Shown here: positions 46,549 through 57,581 of the stretch, piece by piece
Numbering within the stretch: position 1 is the stretch's first letter
How the letters are laid out: every line of letters starts with the position of its first letter
DNA from: Antedon mediterranea
Taxonomy: Eukaryota; Echinodermata; Crinoidea; Comatulida; Antedonidae
Direction of reading: 5' to 3'
Length of the DNA: 64,000 bases
Assembly (NCBI RefSeq): GCF_964355755.1
Contig: NC_092677.1
Span: forward strand, 26,320,101-26,384,100
Made by a program: the position numbers and the translations under genes
Notes under the pieces: model-generated
Database searches by the model: none
What the model was told of the DNA's origin: nothing
What the model saw: only the letters and a program-made list of their open reading frames with translations

Positions 46549-47212
46549 GCCATTTAACCGACCGGAAATTTTGTCTAATGGGCATTTGGACGACAGGACA
46601 TTTCGCCGACAGACAATGGCCGACAGAAAATTATCCGACAGGACAAAATGCAAATTTCGCACCTTACTCGGTTCATTCTTTATTTCGTACAGTATCACTA
46701 CACTCATGTTTACAATAACCATGTGTCTATGATGATTTTAATATACCGTAGTTGCGAATGCTCTCTAAATTTTACCATAAAAATTAAAACAATTTATTGA
46801 CACTTTTTAAAATATTGTTTCCTGCCCTCAAACTTATTTTATTTTGGTAACAACCATTATTGAAACCAATTAATTTAGCGATTTTGTCATGGTGGGCATA
46901 AGAATATGTTGGGTTTTTCATTTCGAATTGCTTTTATACTCTATTATATTTTTTTTAAAAAACACGCCAACCACCAGGTGTTCTTCATAAGAACTTATAG
47001 CACGTAAAATATTTATAAAACAAAATACGAAATGAATGCCTATTACAAACCTCAAACTATGTTAAATTCACCGTACTACTGAACTGCACGTCTCGTTTTC
47101 ATGTCATACGGATTGTGTCGGCTGTCGGCAAAATGTCCTGTCGGTCAAATGATTGTCGGCCAAATCTTCTGTCGGTGAAATGTCTTGTCGGCAAAATGTC
47201 CTGTGTATTACG
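46549..47212. mobile_element. Small inverted-repeat element whose arms are 15-16-bp subrepeats
   Basis: The right arm (47115-47212) has five to six copies of TGTCGGCAAAATGTCC-type units. The left arm (46549-46651) has about six copies of the reverse complement (GGACATTTCGCCGACA type). The arms enclose about 450 bp of unrelated AT-rich DNA. This is the plan of a short foldback element. Confidence 0.7.
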
Positions 47213-49196
47213 TGTATTAGTAGAGTTGTTCTTGGTATATCCAGATATATATGGTTCGTCTAACAATCCCCAAAAGGATGCCTACAAATCGGAAAAATAT
47301 TTAATGGCGCCATTTAGGCAACGCCCGTTATGTCGTATCGAGAGATCTTCTGATTTATTGGTTCCGGATTGGTTATTTTTAATCACATGACTAATATTCA
47401 ACGTTTTCTTGACGCACACATCACCGAAATCAATGTACCAAAGAACTCTATATTATACCAAGCAACAACTCTGCTAATACAAGTAAGTAACTTGGCGTAG
47501 ACTGTCATACATTTAACAAGTTTTTCTAGTCTTATATGATATGTTTTGATTTGTAAACACTTTTAAATACATTCGACTAGCGTAGGATAAAGGCCCATAA
47601 TAGGCCCTATTTAATAGGCCACCAGGCAGAGAAGTACCTTTGCGATATTTTCGGCCAGAGACGTTTCGTAGGTACGGTCGGGTATGTGTTTTTTGCAATG
47701 TCATATACATTCGTGTGTCTTAATAAACAAACTAGATTTGAACTCGTCACTACGGACGAGTTAGGTTATCCGCAGCGCAAATGCCACTGCACGTCATACG
47801 TTAGAATATTGCGCAAAGAAAAACGATTATGCCATTGAAACAATTTCAGTGTGCTCTCTATTTTGTTTCACGTCTAAGTATATACAGTACTATATACTGT
47901 ATACGTACTACAGACAGTGCAGAATAGGTGAAAATAAGTGACCAAAGTTATTGACGCTTTTGCACATGATGACGTCTAAAATGGTGAATCATGCGAAACC
48001 TAGACAATATAAAAAAATGGAGGGCAATGGAATACGGATAAGTGGAGATGCGCTCTATTAAATGTGACGAGCTATGATGAAAGAGACAAAAATCCTATAT
48101 TTTATATTCGAGTGGCCATACGATGACGTCACAATGTCCAGTTAGCCATATTGATGCATGATTCGATATTTACAGCTCATCTACTTTCAGAATATGTAAT
48201 TTAAAAAAAGTTCACCACATAGTTTATAATCTATGACTGTTTAAAGAAAGGCATAATTTTCACAAATTGTTGAACTTTTTCATAAAAAACGCACGGAAAT
48301 TGTTCAATTCTACGTGCTCGTATGACGTGATTTTAAGTCGAAATTGTTTGAAAGTTGGTAAAATTACTAGAAAAGGCTGAAAAAACAAAAATCACGCAAA
48401 AATATATGTTTTTTCGCTACATGCGCACGCGCGCGTAAACAATTGGAATGCTCAAAATTTTCGAAATGCTCAAAATGACATGAAACGCGTATGAAATTGA
48501 TTAGAAGTTGATTTTTCGCATTCTGAAATTTTAAACGCGCGTGCGCGCGTAATTTTCGTTAACATTTTTAATCCATAAAAAGTTTCCCCTTTATATGACT
48601 TGAATTTTCACCAAGTGTCAATACAAAATGACTTTTGGTTTTCAATCTATGATCAATCATTGAAATTCATAAAATCGCGCGTAACTTACGCTGCGCAACT
48701 CGAACGGGACCGAAAACCTTATTACGTCATCTTCAGATAGAGGTCAATCTTATGACAAAGTTATACATCTTATGTTGTCCAGAATTAGAGATATGCGTGC
48801 AACAAAATTCGTGGAAAGAAAGAAGAATATAGAAAAAAAAATATTACGTACAGTTAGTCTGTAATAGGTCATTTAGTATTGCTTACAATGTGCTAAATCA
48901 TATTACATTGGTTGCTGGTGGTATCTACAATATCTAAGCTGGGCTAGTTGGGGGAAGGGGGGTCTCTAGTCAAACTATAGGGTGTCTGGCACTTGCGGTG
49001 CAGCAGACAATTAGTCTGTTGTTATCCATTTAGTATTGTATGAACACAACTTGTTCATTTGGCATTAATTTTGAGTGCATCTATGCTAACCCCTTTTTAG
49101 GCCCTCCCTGGGGGGGGGGGGGGGTCTGGCGTGCCCTTTGCAGCAGAGAAAAAGTCTGTCGTTTGTGATACTGGTATAAGGATGTCAATGGGCATC
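47213..49196. other. Spacer between A2 and B1 with a CG-rich dispersed repeat
   Basis: Bases about 48240-48830 have CGCGCG-rich blocks (GCGCACGCGCGCGTAAAC, ACGCGCGTGCGCGCGTAA, TCGCGCGTAACTTACGCTGC) and end GTGGAAAGAAAGAAGAATAT. This looks like a member of a high-copy interspersed family. I see no gene. Confidence 0.4.
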
Positions 49197-49382
49197 CCAT
49201 GGTGGTAAAATTAGGTGGTATCTCTCTCATCTAACCGGGGTCGATTTTTTAGCACGTTTCGGGGTCCCCCCGGTCTAGACGCAGCAGGCCTGGGGGTACC
49301 CGGCAGACTCCCATTTTTATTGACTTAAAGTGACCTCCAACACACTTAAATAGTCAGATATTGGTACCTAGCTCATCTAACC
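49197..49382. repeat. Dispersed repeat copy (pair of 40215-40397)
   Basis: Direct copy. Just downstream (49410-49511) a CTGAGGACGATCAAAGCG ... GATCGAAGCGTCGAGAAACT segment resembles the tail seen in Penelope-like and related retroelements. Confidence 0.75.
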
Positions 49383-49659
49383 AAATGTCTCTGGGCTGCC
49401 TGTCTATATATTCTCACTCCTGAGGACGATCAAAGCGCAGCATATTGATCGAAGCGTCGAGAAACTCAACAGTTCTTTTCAGAAATAACATACGTGGTGT
49501 ACCGCAAACTTATATTAACACTACCTATATGCTTCTCTCCTCCTAAGCTTGATCGAATGTTCTGAGTTCGGAAATTGAGAATACGATTTTCTACGTTTGG
49601 TTATAAATGAAACCGTATGGTTGGTTGATGTTCTGCATTTAATATAACCTAAACTCAAC

Positions 49660-52600
49660 ATGCCAAAGGTAAACTTAATATCATAATTATTTTATCTAAC
49701 ATTGTCATTGTCAAGCTTATTACAGGCCATGTTAACTTCGTTTATTTTCTAAAATCAATGAAAATTTCATCTACTTTAAATTGTATATTATAATTACATA
49801 TTTAAAATATAAATCCAATATTCTTAATAAAAGTTAATGTGGATTTCGAAAACATTATTAAAAAACAACATCTACTGTTCTAGAACATAATATAACAAAT
49901 TATTTTTAAAAAGTATATTTATATATATATATATTTATATAAATCCAAAGGCAAATTACTGAAAAAAATGACAATGCTGTGGGTATCAGTGGCTGGATCT
50001 CAATGGAGATACAAAAATAAAAAGCGAAAAGCTAAATCAAAACGATAAAGTAAAGTAAACAGCCAGAAAAGTTAGCAGAGCTTTCGGGCAACACTAGCCC
50101 TTCATCAGTGCAAGTGAAGGAATTTGGATAACGTCATAGTATAAAGCTGGCAAGTGCTGCCTGGGTGGACAGGAATAAAAGAAATATAACAAAGGGAGCC
50201 AGGGTGGAGTCTGAATAAGAGTAGAAAACAAAGAAGATATATTTATATATATATATATTTATATATTTAATTTGAAACGATAAAGATGAGGAAATCTGTG
50301 AGAATGAGAAAAAGTCGCCCCAACCGAGACTCGAACTCGGACCGCCTGCTTGATATGCAGATGTCCTAACCATTAGACCACTGGGGCTTTCATGGTATTG
50401 TTCGAACTCGATTGGTTAACGACTCTTTAACATTCTCGGCGTGGTACGGCGGAACAGCACTAGTCCTCAGTTGTACGCACGCGCAACAGAGATCAAATTG
50501 ATACGCCCTCATCTTTCAGCGGTTTAGAATTAGTGTTCTTTGCCTATTGTGTTTATATATTTATATATTTATATATATTTATATATATTTATTGACTTAT
50601 ATTCAAAGCCTTTTGGATGTCATTAACCATACAATTTAATAAATAAACTGAATGCTTATGGAATAACAGGTACTCTTTAAATTAGGCTTTTGACCATCTT
50701 GACAGAAAACAAAATATCCCTTTGCAGACTTAACTCAAAGCCTCTAAGCATTGGGTTATTATTTCTAATTTATATTTATTACGCCGACTACAACTACATT
50801 ATTTCTCTTCAATCCTATATTAATACTCTATTTTAATAATTTTATTATTAAAAAAATAAGGAATTAAAAAAAAAACTTTATTTCAAATAAATTACTTGCA
50901 AACATTAAAAAAACAAATAGAAAAAAAAACTGAAAATGATGATCATAAATTATTATTTATTTTTTTAAGAAAATTGTAGTAACGAAAACGATATAAGCCT
51001 ATTGTCCCACTGAAAATATTTTCAAACATTTTCTGTTGAATATGCCATTATGCATATTTGAAAATAAAAATTATTTCCTGACAAAATTTTAATAAAACTT
51101 AATAATTAAAAATTTTAATTAAAAAGCAAAAAAATTACCTAAACAATGGTTTTTGGTTAACATTAACCGTTTCTTTTGCCTTTTTATAAGTAGGCCTAGA
51201 GTAATTATTTTTTTGGTTTTTATTTCCTACATAATTTTATAATTTGATTAAAACTGCAAAATAATAACCAACATTTTTATCAAGAAAACTATCACAATCT
51301 TATAGGAATTATCAACAAAATGAAACATTCCTACAAAATGTCACTTATAACATATTTACAATATGGCAATATCATATGGGCTGCTGACTATCCATATCCA
51401 AGCTTAATAATTTTACAAAAAGAACACTTACCATTTTAAAGAAAGAGGAAAAGTGTTAATAGCGACTATTGTCAACACGTAATACGGCTATTTACATTCG
51501 ACTATAGTTGTTTTTTCATTGCTTAGCCTTAATTATTTATGTTCAATTATTATTACATGATTATTAGGCTAGTGTAATACAATCCATAATTGATGTTTAT
51601 ATTACATTGTGTTAACACAGATTGATTGTGGGAGTGAGATTACGCTTGACGATGTTCACATGTTAAAATCTAAAATAAATGATACAGATTTTCTTAATGC
51701 TACTAACATACTGATTTGCGAGACACCACAGTGGGTTCTTAGAAATGCAGAGATTCATATAGCTTTTGATCCACCATACTCATTGTGCGCAGGGAACATG
51801 GATAATAAATTGTCATTGTATAGATGTAAAGATGGATCAATTAAGACAAACAGCACAGGAAACAAGGTAATCAGGGGTTTTGTTTTAATTACAACTTTAA
51901 AGTGTACAAGATAAAATCATACAGTAGGCCTCCTTTACTTATACCATAACGATGCACATTGTTTAATGTAGGTAGTTGACTGTGGAAGTAAGATTACACT
52001 TCCACATCTTCAAAGTTTAACATCTGCTACACATATTGAGGATAAAGATTTGTTTGCTGCTACCAGAAGACTGATCTGCGAGACACCAACGTCGGTTCTT
52101 AAGAATGCAAAAATTGAAATACCGACTGATGATTCAACATACTCACTGTATGCAGGGAAGAAGACTCATGAATTTGTAGTGTTTAGAGAAGAAGATGGGT
52201 CAATTAAAACTAAAAAGAAGGCAATAAACAAAGTAATAAGATGTTTGGCTTTATTTACCGGAATGACATATAATCTTACTATTGGTGGTCACGACTTAAA
52301 GTTGTCCGCAACTTATTTTGACCTCCATCTGCACATTTTTGATGTTTTTATGTTTTATTGTAATTTTTAAGTTATGTTTCTATCTTTTTTGCAATTTGTA
52401 ATTTTTATCTTTTATTTTAAAATGTGTGGATAAACCAATAAAGCAAACAAACAAACTATTTTATTATACTACAATAACCGATGTACGGTACTTAAAGAGT
52501 ATTGTTTTAACACAGGTACAGGAAATTCATTGTGGAACCGAGATTACACTTGGAGATGTTCAAAGTTTATACTTGGAAACAAATGATACTAATGAGGGTT

Positions 52601-55600
52601 TTATTCGAGTTACACAAAAACTGGTCTTCAAAGCACCAGCGTGGATTCGTAAAGATGCAAACATTGAACTAGCATCTGATCCACCATACTCATTGTATGC
52701 AGGGAACAAGGCTCATACATTTAAAGTGTATAGAGGGGAAGATGGGTCAATTAAGATAATGAAGAAGGCGATACCGAAGGTACGTAATCAGGTCTTTTGC
52801 TATATATATTTATATATTTATTGCCTTTCCGCTGAAAAGTCTGCCGATATTTCCGCTTGGGCTGCTCCGTAAATCTCTTTTACCAGTTTCTTCCAGTCTG
52901 ATCTTTCATTGGCTAGTTCTTTAAGTTGTTTCATGTCTTTCTTAGTTTTCAATTGTCCGGGATACTTAATGTCTGTGTTATGCTTATAAAGGATGAGTAG
53001 GGCGTTGCTGAGAGTTATTGGTAGGGTGGGTCTCGGTCTTCCTCGAAATTTTATATTGGTAGTGTTGCTGAAATAATAGCTTATTGCTGTGTCGGCTGGT
53101 GTACATGGGTCTTGTCTAAGTATGTGACCCAATAGTCTCCATCTTGCGTCGACTATTTCTAATGAAATCGGTTTTGTTCCTGTCCTTCTGTATAAATTTA
53201 TGTTCGATATCCTGTCTGGGAACCTGATACCTATGATTTTACGAGTCCCCATGTTTCAGAGTTGTAGAGTAATATACTTTTAACAAGTGAGTTGTACAGC
53301 TTGATACGTATTTTTAATTTGATTTTTCGAAGCCACATCGAGTTTAGTTTGGTCATTGCTACACGCGCTAGTTGTGTTCTTCTAATTATGTCTTGTCTGT
53401 CCCCAAGGAGCGATCCTACTTTTTTTCGTGTTTCTCCATTGTTCTTGTATGTCCTCTTTTTCTCGTCTTACAATAGTGTGTTCTGTTTTTTCTTTATTTA
53501 CATTTAAGTTGAAAGTTGATAGATGGCGTTCAAATTCGTTTACATTATGCTTGCTGTTTAGATTCTACATCATCAGCATATGATATCTCTTGATGTATTT
53601 CTGGATAATTGTTCTGATTCCTCGTAGCGCAGACTCAAGGTAAACAGTGAATAAGACCGGGCTTAAGCTATCTCCTTGAGGGGTGCCGATGTTGGTTTGG
53701 AATATTGGCTGTTCTTTTGCCCCTTTTATTTTTAGATTTAGTCCGGTTTCACTCAGCAGAAATCTAACGATCCTAAGTTCATCTTCGTCTATAATTGAGT
53801 ATGTCGAGGAGTTTGTTTCTATCCACGGTGTCAAACGCGCTTGACATATCTATACCGGTTATGTAAATATTTATTTTGTTCTTTTTGTGCTTTAGCTATA
53901 AGCCATCTATGTGTAAAAACAATATTACTTGTGCTTCTGCCTTTGCGAAACCCACTTTGGCTTTGTGGTAAGAATGCGTCTACTTTCGATGTAATTCTAT
54001 CCAGTGTTATAAGCGATAGGCACTTGCGTATGGTGTTAAGTAGAATAACAGGTTGTAAATTCTTAGTTGGACCCTTTTCCTTACCCGGTTTTGGTAGTGC
54101 TATGAGTGTTCCTTTATTAATATCCACGAATTCATGTTTTGTAAATATTTGATTTAAAATGTCTGAAATCATTGGAGCTAGAACAGCGGAACCGTATTTT
54201 AGTAGTTCTCCTGGGATACCATCCTCACCTGCTGCTCGACTGTTGTTTAGGCGTTTAAGATTCTTGGTTACTTCCTCTTCACTGATTTCACTATGGGAGT
54301 CCCGATGGGAGTGGATTTTATATTGGTAGGAAATGGGTTCCGAGTATACACAAAGTATGGAAATGTTCCGAAAGAATATCGGTATTACAACTAACCACGA
54401 AAGAAAGTTAATAACTTTGATCAACGTTTTTGCGCCGAATACATACATAGCAAACACGAAACCAGACGAAATAAACAAACTATATACCGACCTAGAAGGC
54501 CTTCTCAAGCGATACGGTAACAAAACATTACTTATTTTGCGGTGATTTTAATTCTTCGGTAGGAAAAAAACGGGATGACGAGAGGTGTATGGGATCATTT
54601 TCTATGAAAAACATAGATTTCTGTGAAAAACACAATTTATTCATAAATAAAAGCGCGTTTCAGCATTCAGCACACGTCATATAACTACATGGTCCCAACA
54701 GAGAAGAAACTCCAAAGGAGAACTGATCAAACTGTACACTCAAATAGACTATAATGTTATATGTAAAAGTAGATACAAGACTCTCCTAAAGAACGCTAGG
54801 TCATACAACGGAACACTTTTAGATAGTGATCACAGAATAGTAATCACAATATTCAACTTAAAATGGCATCGCGTCAACAAACAAAACACTAACAAAAACA
54901 TTAACTTATTTGCATGTGAAAAGCTAGTGACAAGCGAAGAAACTAGAAATTTATACGTAGAAAAACTGAAAGAATGCATAGATGTTGTTGTGAAACCGGA
55001 TCAGCCAGCCGTTACATGGCAGAAATTGAAAAGCGTCGTGAAGGCAGCTGCAAAACATACAATAGGACCAAAACAAAAGGTCGGCTACAACAAAAGGACA
55101 TACGACGACACTTGAACTCAACGCCTATCAACGCACCAAAAAGAACTTAGACAACAAAAAGCTAACTGCAAGTCGGAAATCGAACGTACATCATTAGTCT
55201 AGTGGGCTCCAGACGTTGTTTTTTCTTAATATTAGTAAAAATATAAATATTTTTGCACATATGGCGTTTCATACGTGTATTACTTGAGTTTGGATACTCC
55301 GCCTGGGGAAACACGCACAAGTCACGTGGTTTGACACCAAGAATTCGTGGTGCATACGATTATCCGGTTGACTAGTTTCAGCTGCATGCGATTGGCTACT
55401 CACTCGTACACCGTTTTAATATTCATGTTTCAGAATTTCAAAGACTCAACAACTAAGAAGGTACGCATGCGCTATGTTACGTTTAGAAAATGTGTACTTG
55501 GGAACATTAATGAAAGTTTCTGAAGGCTAGAAATGATTTTATATTACCGTATGCCTAGTAGTAGTCTGGTAAACATTTGATGGGATTTTTCCCATGAAAA

Positions 55601-57581
55601 CTCGTCTTGCTTCTCCGCAAATCAAACATTGAATGGATCATTTAATATTACGCGGAGATAATTTGATTTAATTCCCACCCAGACCCTGTTCTGTGTAGTG
55701 GTGTAGCCCTGTCTGCCTGCCGGTGGTGGTATGTAGGCCTACCTTATTGGCGCGCGTTTTATTTGGCAGGTCATACGTGCGAATTGAGTAGGACCTACGA
55801 AGGAGGCCTAGGCTAAGGACTAAACAATTAATAGACAAAACAACTTGGCAACACGATTTCATATTTCAACAGTCTCGATCGTACATTCAGCACTGTACGT
55901 ACTCGATCTTTTTCATTTGAAACAAAATGATTATTGGTTGATTCGAAATCCATATTTACATACCATATAGCCAAATACGGTATGATAACCTACGTCATTT
56001 ATCGGATGTTTGCGGTCTGCAAATCGATTTCTATACGTGTTTCACAAGTCTGTATTTTCAGACAAAAATCGGAGTCGAAATATAAACAAATAAATAAAAA
56101 TAAAAAACAATACAGACTTGGGGCAAGCTTAGTACATCATTAAAGCAAAAAAGAAACAAAATCATGCATGATATTAAAAAAAAAAGTAATTGAAACATGC
56201 AACAAAGAACTTGATCAGAAAAGTTTGGATATCGACAAAGCGATAAGGGGCGCCCAAATGTTTAAAGCAGTGAAAGATCTTAATAGAAAACCATTCGAAA
56301 ATCCAAAAGTGTTTGATGCTAACAAAAAGTTTATTGCCTCACCAAATGGAATAGCGAAAGTAATTGGCAATCACTTCGAAAACAAATTTTACGACGGAAG
56401 CAAACGAAATATAGATTCATTTTAGGGAAATCCTAGGCCATTAAATAAAGAAATCAGTGAAGAGGAAGTAACCAAGTGTCTTTTGCTATATTTGACTTTA
56501 AAGTATTGGAATTTATAACATAGATTTAAATTTGTATCCGTGTTTGTCGACAGGACCACAATGTAAAACAGGTATATTTCTACTTGATTGTGTATAATCC
56601 TGTATAAATATGTTGTTAAATAAAAAATAAATAATTAAAAAACATAAAACACACATTATTTGTATATACTATACTAACATAATGACACAAATTGTTTTAA
56701 TTCAGAAAGTTAACTGTGGAAGTGAGATTACACTTAAAGATGTTCAAGATTTACAATTTGAAACAAATGACGATGATAAAGATTTCTTAGATGCTGCTAA
56801 AAGACTGGTCTGCGAGACACCAGCGGGGGTTCTTAAAGATGCAGAAATTGAAATACCGACTTATTATTCAACATACTCCCTGTATGCAGGAAACAAGACT
56901 AATAAATTTGTAGTGTTTAGAGAAGAAGATGGGTCAATTAAGATTAACAAGAGAACAGGAAAAAAGGTAATCAGGTATTTTGTTTTATAGCATGGCAGAA
57001 TGTTAACTAAAATGTCCATCGTCATCAACTGTGAATGAATATGGTTTAATAATACATTGTTTGTTTTAATCAATTAAATTAAATGAATTGATATTGTTGT
57101 TTCACCATCCTATCGATAAAATATAAAAATATGAAGTATATATAATATCACAACTTGTATACTACCATAATCGAGTACATAAACAGTAATTATGATTTTA
57201 AAACAGGGGCCGGTCAAGATTGATTGTGGAAGTGTGATTACACTTAAGGATGTTCAACAATTAAACGCTAAAATAAATGACGATGAGAAAGATTTCGTTG
57301 ATGCTACAAAAAGACTGATTTGCGAGACAGAAAATTGGGTTCTGAGAGATGCGGAAATTGAAATAACGACTAAGGATCATAGTATATACAAATTGTATGC
57401 AGGGAACAAGACTAATAGGTTTGCAGTGTTTAGAGACGAAAATGGGTCAATTAAGACCTCACAAAAGGAACGGAGTTGGTGGAAGTTGATTTATGACGGG
57501 TGTCGTTGGGTTAGAGATAAGATCACCCCGCTTGCACAGCTGCTTAGTGATACTACTAGATTAGCTATCCAGTGGTGGTAG
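49660..57581 (+). CDS. Family B gene B1: five tandem exon-encoded modules and aromatic tail (about 471 aa)
   Basis: Unrecognised family. Exons, all phase 0: 49660-49668 (M-P-K, donor GTAAAC, least certain), 51621-51866 (82 codons), 51972-52232 (87), 52516-52779 (88), 56706-56966 (87), 57207-57581 (124 plus stop). Each large exon is one module: IDCGSEITL, helix, second helix ending RLICETP, WVLRDAEIEI, YSLYAGNKTNKFVVFR, EDGSIKT. The last exon adds a tail of about 38 residues (SWWKLIYDGCRWVRDK ... TTRLAIQWW). The terminal KK/GNKK before each donor is also conserved. A 3.7-kb LINE sits in the intron after exon 4 without touching splice sites. The modules resemble the A exons in layout. Divergent from A2. 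Predicted intracellular (no signal peptide seen); function unknown. Confidence 0.65.
49960..50130 (+). repeat. Dispersed repeat copy (retroelement tail; pair of 62085-62215 minus)
   Basis: It shares TCAATGGAGATACAAA, AAAAGCTAAA, CAAAACGATAAAGT, CAGCCAGAA and CCCTTCATCAGTG with the reverse complement of 62085-62215. The segment AGAGCTTTCGGGCAACACTA with CCCTTCATCAGTG is typical of Penelope/DIRS-like element ends in marine invertebrates (from family knowledge). Confidence 0.55.
50316..50387 (-). tRNA. tRNA-like gene, full cloverleaf, anticodon AUC
   Basis: 72 nt. Acceptor GCCCCAG pairs with TTGGGGC (one G-T), D-stem GTC/GAC with loop TAATGGTTAG, anticodon stem TCTGC/GCAGG with loop ATATCAA, T-arm CCGAG-TTCGAGT-CTCGG, discriminator G. 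The anticodon by position is AUC, which would read GAU (Asp), but eukaryotic Asp tRNA normally has GUC. No intron. The D-arm is more like Glu or Gln tRNA. Either a tRNA pseudogene or the head of a tRNA-derived repeat. It lies in intron 1 of B1, antisense. Confidence 0.5.
50525..51600. other. AT-rich intronic DNA of B1
   Basis: ATATTTATAT repeats at about 50556-50597, and long A/T runs at 50850-51130. No exon seen before the acceptor at 51620. Confidence 0.4.
52792..52805. repeat. Target-site duplication of the LINE, left copy
   Basis: GTCTTTTGCTATAT, repeated exactly at 56478-56491. These are the only two places where the flanking intron sequence is duplicated. Confidence 0.85.
52806..56477 (-). 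mobile_element. LINE with 5' inversion (twin-priming type), decayed
   Basis: The 3' half is on the minus strand: RT pieces 54300-53831 (EISEEEVTKNLKRLNNS, AAGEDGIPGELLKYGS, PQSQSGFRKGRSTSN), 53834-53565 (GTPQGDSLSPVLFTVYLES) and the C-terminus 53252-52818 (DARWRLLGHILRQDP). The 5' half is inverted on the plus strand: endonuclease 54333-55115 (ITLINVFAPN, GDFNSS at 54541, DSDHRIV at about 54825) and linker 56168-56477 ending EISEEEVTK. A 27-bp sequence encoding that motif occurs at both the inner minus edge and the outer plus edge. A 14-bp duplication flanks the whole, so it is one insertion. Several frameshifts; not active. Confidence 0.88.
55197..56131. mobile_element. 935-bp insertion inside the LINE, with 11-bp duplication
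   Basis: It is flanked by GTACATCATTA at 55186-55196 and 56132-56142. Removing it rejoins the LINE linker coding sequence. It has no recognised ORF or inverted ends; the right part is A-rich (AAATAAATAAAAATAAAAAA). An unclassified, possibly SINE-like element. Confidence 0.6.
56478..56491. repeat. Target-site duplication of the LINE, right copy
   Basis: Identical to 52792-52805. Confidence 0.85.

Noticed and set aside
46432-46732. ORFs on both strands near 46.5 kb
   Set aside because: They are products of the 15-16-bp subrepeats of the inverted-repeat element.
52818-53252. 144-residue minus-strand ORF as a host gene
   Set aside because: It is the C-terminal part of the LINE whose RT lies next to it at 53565-54300.
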